A program made the translations under genes and the position numbers. This document shows positions 49,561 to 56,268 of a stretch of 64,000 nucleotides of DNA, piece by piece. The notes beneath the pieces were generated by a model. The model saw only the letters and a program-made list of their open reading frames with translations, was not told the origin of the DNA and searched no databases. Within the stretch, counting starts at the first letter, position 1, and each line of letters opens with the position of its first letter. Source of the DNA: an uncultured Prevotellaceae bacterium (lineage in GTDB: Bacteria; Bacteroidota; Bacteroidia; Bacteroidales; Bacteroidaceae); assembly GCA_902786665.1 (NCBI GenBank), contig CADADN010000010.1, forward strand, positions 1-64,000, given 5' to 3'.

Positions 49561-50292
49561 ATAAATGGCATCGAAGGCGGTATGTGCACCGAAACAGCCT
49601 GTGGTTTCCCAGTCGGTGACGGTGGAGAGGACAACGAAGCGTGGGAAGAATAACGCCTTGAAGCCATACCCGCACTCGTTGACATCATTATAAACAAACT
49701 GGTTGCCATGGAGCACGGCAGGTCTTCCTTGCTCGCTCTTCCCTTCAGCAATGTTCCCCGGCACGTTGGATACGTCGAAATGGACACGGTTCTTTCCGGC
49801 GGCTCGGAAAGTGACCGTCCCTCCCATCATGTCTTCGTATCCGGTATGATAAAACGAGTACCGATACTTATGACCGATTTTACCCGGATCCTCTGGAGTG
49901 AGTTTTCCACCATACGACTCGAGAAAGGCGATGCTGCGCATATTGGTGAAAGCCATGCTCTTCTCCGTGCGAGGATTGGTCCATTCGCCCGTCATACGGT
50001 TGCCTTCCAATTTGATGCTCAAGGAACCAGTGATTGTGCCATCACTCTGATATTCATTCAAAAAATAGGTATCATTGCTGTTATGTTCCCCCACAATGAG
50101 GATTTGAGCAGGATTCTTGGCTTTCGGGTAATAAATGGCCCCAGCCACGATTTTGTCTGCATTCTCTTCGAATGCGACCCTGACAGCAGTTTTCCCGTCA
50201 AGTTTTCCTTCGAAAGCAACTTGACGCACAATCTGCGCCTTCAAGCCCGTCAAGACGAGCATCATCACCATCAAGCAAAATGTTCTTTTCAT
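49543..50292 (-). CDS. Exported protein of unknown function
   Basis: A 249-residue protein with a signal peptide (FCLMVMMLVLTGLKAQ). The mature part is beta-rich: repeated strand-turn-strand patterns such as QVAFEGKLDGKTAVRVAFEE and SIKLEGNRMTGEWTNPRTEK, then KYRYSFYHTGYEDMMGGTVT. It has the look of a small beta-barrel or lipocalin-like exported protein, but no family is recognised. It lies directly upstream of GH51 (12 bp), so its product may work with arabinan use. A -7-like TATCTTCG lies near 50324-50331. It ends in the tandem repeat, giving K-I-E-D. Confidence 0.6.
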   Translation of the reverse strand: MKRTFCLMVMMLVLTGLKAQIVRQVAFEGKLDGKTAVRVAFEENADKIVAGAIYYPKAKNPAQILIVGEHNSNDTYFLNEYQSDGTITGSLSIKLEGNRMTGEWTNPRTEKSMAFTNMRSIAFLESYGGKLTPEDPGKIGHKYRYSFYHTGYEDMMGGTVTFRAAGKNRVHFDVSNVPGNIAEGKSEQGRPAVLHGNQFVYNDVNECGYGFKALFFPRFVVLSTVTDWETTGCFGAHTAFDAIYIKIED

Positions 50293-50424
50293 TGATTTTT
50301 TGTTTAGGTTGATTTTTCGTTGGCGAAGATAAGACTTTTTCGTAAAAAAAGCAAATTTTTTATTGTAATTCCTTCTTTCTTATTTTTTTCATCTTTTCCG
50401 TTTCACATTGTCGTTATTATTATC

Positions 50425-50432
50425 TAAATTTG
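50425..50432 (+). promoter_or_regulatory. -7 box of the Ser/Thr kinase gene
   Basis: TAAATTTG, about 90 bp before the start codon. The -33 element is not clear. Confidence 0.5.
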
Positions 50433-50523
50433 TAGGCTGTAAACAATTGATTCCATATTTACATGGCGATATCTCATTTTCATGCCATTTTCAAATACGA
50501 TATTGTAAAGATATAATATAATG

Positions 50524-52065
50524 ATGGAAGACAATGCAATGCTGTTGGAGGGCACACTGCTTGACAATGGACATTATCGGATAGAGCGACCACTTGGCTC
50601 AGGTGGTTTCGGCAATACCTATCTCGTCACAGACCTCAGGATGGGGATGCCGTGCGTGGTCAAGGAGTTTTTCCTCACGGGAGTCAATGTCCGAATCGAG
50701 AAAGAAGTCACCGTCAGCGTACCATCAAACAAGCAAACGTTTGAAAGCCAGCTGCTGAAGTTCAAGAAGGAAGCACGACGGCTGTTCATGCTGAACAATC
50801 CCCACATTGTGCGCGTACATACTTTATTTGACGAGAACAGCACGTCGTATTATGTGATGGATTATATTGATGGTCAGTCCTTATCAGATATTGTCAAACA
50901 GCAGGGGCATCCGATGACCGAGTCGCAAGTCAGGAACATTCTCAACCAAATTCTAGATGCCTTGCAAATGGTTCACAGCCAGCAAGAACCACTCTTCCAT
51001 CTTGACATCAAGCCTGGCAACATCATGCTCGACCGCTCAGGCCATGCCTTCCTCATCGACTTTGGTGCAAGCAAACAGAAGGGTGTGGATGGGGGAATGA
51101 CTTCCACCACGACGGCAATGAGCTACACCCCCGGTTACGCACCGATGGAACAGATAGAACAGGACATCAACAACATAGGTCCATGGACGGATTTCTATGC
51201 TTTGGGGGCTACCATGTATCACCTGCTCACGATGAACCGTCCGCCGTCAATCACCAGCCTTCATCGTGCAAACGCTTTTGTCTATCCTCCTGGAGTGAGC
51301 GAAGGGATGAAGTCGCTCATCAAAAAAATGATGGCCCTACATCCCCAAAACCGTCCACAAGACGTGAGTGAGATACGATGTGTCCTTGCTGCACCGTCAT
51401 CCCCAAGGAAGCCTTTAAATGATGAGGAGAGGACGACCTACAGAACCTCACAAGAAACTCAGAGACAACCGCAGCCCGACAATCCATCGAACAACAACTA
51501 TTTGCCATGGGTGTTGGCCATACTGTTAGCCATGGTCATAGGAGGAGGTGGCGTGTGGTTATTGACCAACAAAGACAAGACAGAGACGACAGAGAAGAAA
51601 ACGACAACCGATCCAAACAAGAGCGATGACGCATCTACCAAAAAGCCTGAAACACAAGAGAGAAACGATGTTTTGAAAGAAAGTGAGATTATTTCCGAAA
51701 AGGCTGAAAACACAAGCCTTGACGTTGCAGATGGCACTCCAACAGTTGACCTTTTAACAGATGGCCAATATTGCTATGAAGGCTATTGGGAATCAATGCA
51801 ATATCCCGCCCAACCATGCAAGATAGAATTTACCAAAAGAGGTGGACGATTACATAACTGTTCTTATACCAACTTGAAATATAATTCAATGGTTCAGCTA
51901 AAAGGGTCCTTAAATGGCGAAGAATTGCATTTTGTTGGTAACATACGTGGGAAACAATTAGTCATAGACCTAAGTATAAGCGATGATGGAAGTTATCTGA
52001 TAGGCGAAGGTGTGGATTACGCTCATAGTGGAGATAAAGCCAACTTGAATTTGAGCAGGGATTAA
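50524..52065 (+). CDS. Hanks-type Ser/Thr protein kinase with one membrane helix
   Basis: A protein of about 513 residues. The kinase domain covers 1-290: LGSGGFGN glycine loop near residue 24, the lysine in CVVKEF, HLDIKPGNIML near residue 158 (catalytic Asp) and DFGASK near residue 178, with all catalytic residues present. A low-complexity Thr/Glu linker and a single helix (PWVLAILLAMVIGGGGVWLL, about 328-347) lead to a C-terminal extracytoplasmic beta domain of about 100 residues. There are no PASTA repeats. It should sense an outside cue and phosphorylate cytoplasmic proteins. ATG 50524 is preferred to 50521 because the remnant gene at 52982 begins at the same point. Confidence 0.85.
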   Translation: MEDNAMLLEGTLLDNGHYRIERPLGSGGFGNTYLVTDLRMGMPCVVKEFFLTGVNVRIEKEVTVSVPSNKQTFESQLLKFKKEARRLFMLNNPHIVRVHTLFDENSTSYYVMDYIDGQSLSDIVKQQGHPMTESQVRNILNQILDALQMVHSQQEPLFHLDIKPGNIMLDRSGHAFLIDFGASKQKGVDGGMTSTTTAMSYTPGYAPMEQIEQDINNIGPWTDFYALGATMYHLLTMNRPPSITSLHRANAFVYPPGVSEGMKSLIKKMMALHPQNRPQDVSEIRCVLAAPSSPRKPLNDEERTTYRTSQETQRQPQPDNPSNNNYLPWVLAILLAMVIGGGGVWLLTNKDKTETTEKKTTTDPNKSDDASTKKPETQERNDVLKESEIISEKAENTSLDVADGTPTVDLLTDGQYCYEGYWESMQYPAQPCKIEFTKRGGRLHNCSYTNLKYNSMVQLKGSLNGEELHFVGNIRGKQLVIDLSISDDGSYLIGEGVDYAHSGDKANLNLSRD

Positions 52066-52186
52066 AATCCTCCATTTGTCACTATCCATAGAAAACCTCT
52101 ATGACTCCCTCACCTGAACATTTCTTACAATCTATATGCCCCATCCATCACAATATGGAAATCAGTCAACTTCAAACCTACATCAT

Positions 52187-52957
52187 ATGAGACGAATCAA
52201 CTATTATTTTGTTGTGCTGTTTGTTGCGGCGCTTGCGATACAAAGTTTCAAGACCCATGAGGATGTGGGTGATGAACCATTGGTGGTGAAGCGACAGCAG
52301 TGTGTGTTGCAGAGAGTCAAACACCATGTGACAAATAGGCTGTATGACAGAAGTGTGGCCATCGATGTGCCCGTCAGGGGAAACAAGGTACTGGTGGATT
52401 CGGTCATCACATTCTTGAACAAGTCTTTGTATAAATTCTTCGAGTCAAACAACGAGGAGCATCTTGCTTATGACGCCGTGGCCACTACCGATGCACGTCA
52501 TCTTCTGTCTCATTATAAAAAAGCATATCGTAAATGGTATAAGAACGACAGATCTTATTTGAGCTGTGATTTCCTTGATGTGTTGATGGTGGCACAGACC
52601 AATGAATATGTCACCTACGAAAGCGACTGGTCTTATTGGGAAGAAGGCATTGAAACCTATCAGGAATGGACGACTTTCAGAAAGAGCGATGGAAGATGTC
52701 TTGGTGAGGTGATAAGTGACAAGAACCTTGTACGTTTTCTTACTGAGCACCCCGACAAGCAAGATGAAGTCATATGGGAGGATATGCAAAACAAACTGAA
52801 GAATGATGCCTTAAATGAGAATGTCGGACTGTTGAACGACTCGGTGGTGCACCAACACGTCTTTGCCCATGGCATTTATGAATCAACGAAATATGACTTG
52901 AAAACCATCATGCCTTACCTTTCAAATGAGGCACAGACACTGGTCAGAGGAAATTGA
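52187..52957 (+). CDS. Exported DUF3298-like protein of unknown role
   Basis: A 256-residue protein with a signal or anchor helix (INYYFVVLFVAALAIQS). The start at 52187 fits the helix; a further in-frame ATG is at 52136. The mature part has VLVDSVITFLNKSLYKFFES, LSCDFLDVLMVAQTNEYVTY and FRKSDGRCLGEVIS. The pattern of paired strands with a late conserved motif resembles the DUF3298/RsiV-type fold. It lies about 120 bp after the kinase gene and 24 bp before the kinase-remnant gene, and it may be the extracytoplasmic partner of the kinase. The function is unknown. Confidence 0.55.
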   Translation: MRRINYYFVVLFVAALAIQSFKTHEDVGDEPLVVKRQQCVLQRVKHHVTNRLYDRSVAIDVPVRGNKVLVDSVITFLNKSLYKFFESNNEEHLAYDAVATTDARHLLSHYKKAYRKWYKNDRSYLSCDFLDVLMVAQTNEYVTYESDWSYWEEGIETYQEWTTFRKSDGRCLGEVISDKNLVRFLTEHPDKQDEVIWEDMQNKLKNDALNENVGLLNDSVVHQHVFAHGIYESTKYDLKTIMPYLSNEAQTLVRGN

Positions 52958-52981
52958 AAGACAACATAAGAACAAGTTATC

Positions 52982-53266
52982 ATGGAATACAATACACTGC
53001 TGTTGGATGGCACATTGCTTAACAATGGACATTATCGGATAGAGCGACCACTTGGCTTTAACCAAAACTGCACCAACATCATAGTAACAAAGATATCAGA
53101 CACATCTGTTCGTTGTGATTTCATTAAAAATGCTTATCAAGCAGATGGTCGTGAATGGCACGCTCCTGCTTATCTTCGATTTGGGCTAATCGGGGGTGAT
53201 TGGAAGATTGTAGAGGAGAGTGCCCCCCTCACTGACAAGAACCTCAAGAAGATGAAGAACAAATGA
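52982..53266 (+). pseudogene. Chimeric remnant: kinase N-terminus joined to an unrelated tail
   Basis: A 94-residue frame. Its first 26 residues (NTLLLDGTLLNNGHYRIERP and LG) match the kinase start at 50524, and the DNA is nearly identical there (ACAATGGACATTATCGGAT). The glycine loop is lost after LG and is replaced by NQNCTNIIVTKISDTSVRCD. The rest (FIKNAYQADGREWHAPAYLR, WKIVEESAPLTDKN) resembles the tail of some other protein. It cannot be a kinase. It looks like an internal deletion of a second kinase gene, or a fusion that could still be translated, since it keeps an open frame. Confidence 0.6.
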
Positions 53267-53292
53267 GTTCATTAAAATCACTCAAAAACATG

Positions 53293-53310
53293 GTTATTGC
53301 ATGCAATAAC
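53293..53310. repeat. 18-bp perfect palindrome
   Basis: GTTATTGCATGCAATAAC reads the same on both strands. It lies 26 bp past the stop of the kinase remnant and may be a protein-binding site or cruciform. No T tract follows. Confidence 0.55.
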
Positions 53311-53388
53311 TACCAAATGGTTGACAGTAACCAAGAATGACATTTGAGCAGGGGAAGTCAAAGGAAAGATGCGATATGAGATAATTGG

Positions 53389-53432
53389 ATGCAAAAACGG
53401 GGTTATTGTTGACAAAAACCACGTTTTTGCAT
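53389..53432. repeat. 11-bp inverted repeat
   Basis: ATGCAAAAACG and CGTTTTTGCAT face each other across 22 bases. It could act as a weak hairpin or a binding site. Confidence 0.5.
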
Positions 53433-53634
53433 TCAGGAAGTACGCAAGAGTATATATAAAGAGTATGGATAATTAAAAAATTATCCTTTTTTGTCGTCGA
53501 CGTCGACAACAACGCGCGAGAGAAGAGAGAAGTTAGCGAAGTTAATGAAGTTAGCACTTTGCTCGAAGTTAGAGACGATACCATGTGCACACTACCAGTG
53601 GAAAAACGCGAGGTTGTGTGAAAGTGCGAAAAAT

Positions 53635-53674
53635 GTCATTTTGGAAAAAGTATGGCAAAATGACAAGTTTTTCC
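53635..53674 (+). promoter_or_regulatory. Overlapping inverted repeats at the CotH promoter
   Basis: Stem 1 is GTCATTTTG (53635-53643) with CAAAATGAC (53656-53664). Stem 2 is GGAAAAA (53643-53649) with TTTTTCC (53668-53674). They interleave, and they cover the expected -33 region of the promoter whose -7 box is at 53687-53694. This layout suggests an operator. Confidence 0.45.
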
Positions 53675-53686
53675 AATAACAATGAC

Positions 53687-53694
53687 TAACTTTG
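53687..53694 (+). promoter_or_regulatory. -7 box of the second CotH gene
   Basis: TAACTTTG followed by CA, 80 bp before the ATG at 53775. Confidence 0.55.
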
Positions 53695-53774
53695 CAGCTC
53701 GATTCCCAAAGATGCGAACAAAGCTTTGGTGGAACACGCGACGATGCATAACAATCGACTAAAAAACCTCTGAA

Positions 53775-55670
53775 ATGTTATATTCTCACATAAGACGCCA
53801 GATTTTGTCTTTCTTGTTGTTGGTACCAGCCTTGACGACCATGGCAGATGATGGAAAATTGACAGGCACGGTGATTGGCACGGCCGAATCGGTGGACTAT
53901 TCCACTTCTCGAAAATCTACAATCATCAACACCCGCGAGATGGCCTTCGATGGTGATTTGAACACCTTCTTCGCCTCGTGGGAGCGCAGTTACACCTGGA
54001 CAGGTTTGGACCTGGGCAGCCCGCATGTCATCACCAAGGTGGGTTGGTCACCCCGCAACGACGGTCAGGGTGAAGGGCGCGTGGTATTAGGCGTTTTCGA
54101 AGGCTCCAACCGCAAGGACTTCCTGGATGCGTTGCCACTCTACATCATCAAGGAGAAAGGCACAATCGGCGTAATCTCCCATGCAGTTGTCGATTGTTCC
54201 GCCGGCTTCCGCTATGTGCGCTATGTCGGTCCCTCCGATGCCCGTTGCAACATCGCCGAACTGGAATTCTACGGCCATCCTGGCGAAGGCGACAGCACCC
54301 ACCTCAGTCGCATCACCAACCTCCCCACGGTGAGCATCCACACACTCGACGGCAGGATACCTTACGACAAGGTGACAGAGATTCCCTCCCTGATCACCAT
54401 CATCGGCGACGAGGGTGTGGACGTGCTGGCCGAACCGGGAGGCGTACGCGAACGCGGCAACTATTCACGTTCCTTCCCAAAGAAGCCCTACCGCATCAAG
54501 TTCGACAAGAAACAGCATGTGCTCGACGCCCCCGCCAAGGCGAAGAAATGGACACTCATCAACAACTACGGCGACAAGACCTTGATGCGCAACCTCCTTG
54601 CTTTCGAACTGAGTCACCGCATGGGGATGCCCTACACCCCCTACGGTCGTGCCGTGGACGTATTGCTCAACGGTGAATATAAAGGCTGTTACCAATTGTG
54701 CGACCAAGTATGCGTGGGCAAGAACCGTGTGGACATCACCGAGATGACCCCACAGGACGTTTCGGGAAGCGCCCTCACAGGAGGTTATTTCTTTGAAATC
54801 GACGCCTATGCCGACCAAGAGATGTCCTGGTTCCAATCCTCACAAGGCAACCCCGTGACCATCAAGTCGCCCGACGAGGACTCCATCGTCACCGTGCAGC
54901 ACAACTACATCAAGAACTATTTCAACAAGATGGAAAGCCAGTGGAAGAACTACCTTGACCAGAACACCTTCCTCCGTCATTTCCTAGTGGGTGAACTATC
55001 CGGCAACACCGACACCTATTGGAGCGTGTTCATGTACAAGGAGCGCGACGACGACATGGTGTACACCGGACCCGTGTGGGACTTCGACCTGGCATTTGAA
55101 AACGACGAGCGAACCTATCCCGTCAACTCCAAAAGCGACTACATCTACCGCAGCGGTGGCAGTTGTGCAGGCAGGATGCGTAATTTCGTCGACCGCATCG
55201 TCATTTCCGACGCCTCCTCACGTGCACGGTTGGTGGAGATTTGGGACGAGGCGCGTCAAGCCGGTCTTTGCAAGGAGAGCCTCGTGGCCTGTGTCGACTC
55301 ATTGGAAGCAGAACTGGCACAGTCGCAGGAGTTGAACTTCCTCCGCTGGCCCATCATGCGGACGAAGGTTCACCAGAATCCGAAGATATGGGGCAACTAC
55401 ACCAAGGAGGTACAGAATGTGCGACGCTTCATCGGAGAGCGGGTTGATTGGATGGACAAAAGGTTAGGCTATACCTTCACACCTAATGACATCGCCGAGG
55501 TCTCCCTCGACGACAAGGCATCTTCTGTCTCCTCCATCGACTTCACCAAGCCCTATGAAGTCTTCACACTCTCTGGCATGGCCTGCGGCAACAACCTTGA
55601 AGGTTTGGCTCATGGCATCTATATTGTGCGTCAAGGAGGGAAGAGGGCAAAGATTAAAATTGAAAATTGA
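53775..55670 (+). CDS. CotH kinase-like protein with N-terminal discoidin-like domain
   Basis: A 631-residue exported protein. After the signal (ILSFLLLVPALTTMA), residues 30-170 resemble an F5/8-type or discoidin-like binding domain (GDLNTFFASWERSYTWTGLD and FRYVRYVGPSDARCNIAELE). The CotH domain follows (about 200-520): YSRSFPKKPYRIKFDKKQH, then VWDFDLAFENDERTYP near residue 440, with the metal-binding Asp. The last 45 residues (SIDFTKPYEVFTLSGMACGN) resemble a degraded sorting-type tail. It should phosphorylate or modify secreted partners. Unlike the CotH protein at 34003-35883 it has no dockerin. It ends in the tandem repeat (K-I-E-N). Confidence 0.8.
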   Translation: MLYSHIRRQILSFLLLVPALTTMADDGKLTGTVIGTAESVDYSTSRKSTIINTREMAFDGDLNTFFASWERSYTWTGLDLGSPHVITKVGWSPRNDGQGEGRVVLGVFEGSNRKDFLDALPLYIIKEKGTIGVISHAVVDCSAGFRYVRYVGPSDARCNIAELEFYGHPGEGDSTHLSRITNLPTVSIHTLDGRIPYDKVTEIPSLITIIGDEGVDVLAEPGGVRERGNYSRSFPKKPYRIKFDKKQHVLDAPAKAKKWTLINNYGDKTLMRNLLAFELSHRMGMPYTPYGRAVDVLLNGEYKGCYQLCDQVCVGKNRVDITEMTPQDVSGSALTGGYFFEIDAYADQEMSWFQSSQGNPVTIKSPDEDSIVTVQHNYIKNYFNKMESQWKNYLDQNTFLRHFLVGELSGNTDTYWSVFMYKERDDDMVYTGPVWDFDLAFENDERTYPVNSKSDYIYRSGGSCAGRMRNFVDRIVISDASSRARLVEIWDEARQAGLCKESLVACVDSLEAELAQSQELNFLRWPIMRTKVHQNPKIWGNYTKEVQNVRRFIGERVDWMDKRLGYTFTPNDIAEVSLDDKASSVSSIDFTKPYEVFTLSGMACGNNLEGLAHGIYIVRQGGKRAKIKIEN

Positions 55671-55706
55671 AGATTGAAGATTGAAGATTAAAAATTGAAG
55701 ATTGAA

Positions 55707-55857
55707 TTTTTGGAGCAGCGAAAGCAGAGTCAAGCTTGCTTGAACTCTGCCGAGTCGCGACAAAAATCAGCGAAGCTAAAATTGAATTTTTGGAGCAGCG
55801 AGAGCAGAGTCAAGCTTGCTTGAACTCTGCCGAGTCGCGACAAAAATCAGCGAAGAT
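55707..55857 (+). repeat. Two tandem copies of the interspersed element
   Basis: Copies at 55707-55777 and 55787-55857 are nearly identical (TTTTTGGAGCAGCGARAGC ... AAAAATCAGCGAAG). They are in sense orientation after the CotH gene. The inner GCAGAGT and AACTCTGC arms form a hairpin. Confidence 0.8.
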
Positions 55858-56131
55858 AAATTGAAGATTGAAAATGACTATGGAAACTATAGAAACTATA
55901 AATACTATAGAAATTACAGGTCCTATCCATACCTCGCTGAAAACCGCCAAAAACCACCAAAAACGTAAAAAATTCTGATTAATTGTTAGAATTACACCTC
56001 TATATTTCATCCACTTTTTTATTTTTGGCTATTTTAGCAACCATTTGAATGACAGCCTATTATCACAAAATGTAATAGACTGTCTTCCACTTTTTCCATC
56101 AAGAGGTGTTTCAAGTAGTTTCTTTTTTTTC

Positions 56132-56139
56132 TATCTTTG
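56132..56139 (+). promoter_or_regulatory. -7 box of the SusC/SusD operon
   Basis: TATCTTTG followed by CA. The leader to the SusC ATG at 56269 is about 120 bases. No clear -33 TTTG is seen. Confidence 0.55.
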
Positions 56140-56205
56140 CAAAAGCAAGAGCGAAGACAGGCTGCACTTCGGCAATCCTAGCAAGCTTGATTGCTCTCGG
56201 TTTGC
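56136..56205 (-). repeat. Degenerate copy of the interspersed element in the SusC leader
   Basis: CTTCGGCAATCCTAGCAAGC and TTGATTGCTCTCGG align with the reversed element (ACTCGGCAGAGTCCAAGCAA, GCTTGACTGTGCTCTCG). It is thus antisense to the element copies that follow other genes. It lies between the -7 box and the SusC start, inside the leader RNA. Confidence 0.5.
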
Positions 56206-56268
56206 ACTATCCAACCTACCCACCTATCTATTGCACTTTATTCTAACTTAATACTTAAACATTATCGT

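Larger units (their letters stand above)
53267..53774. other. Gap with several inverted repeats before the second CotH gene
   Basis: It contains an 18-bp perfect palindrome (53293-53310), an 11-bp inverted repeat (53389-53432), a degenerate GAAGTTAGC tandem tract (53529-53575), and overlapping inverted repeats next to a -7 box (53635-53694). Short frames here (for example 53491-53679) show no protein-like features. Confidence 0.6.
55671..56268. other. Gap with interspersed elements and the SusC leader
   Basis: In order: a TTGAAGATTGA tract, two tandem copies of the interspersed element (55707-55857), a short ACTATAGAA tract (55873-55918), an AT-rich stretch, and the promoter and long leader of the SusC gene (56132-56268). 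No gene is seen. Confidence 0.6.

Noticed and set aside
53491..53679. Small frame before the second CotH gene
   Set aside because: It starts at TTG inside a tandem tract, overlaps the operator-like repeats and lacks a recognisable domain.
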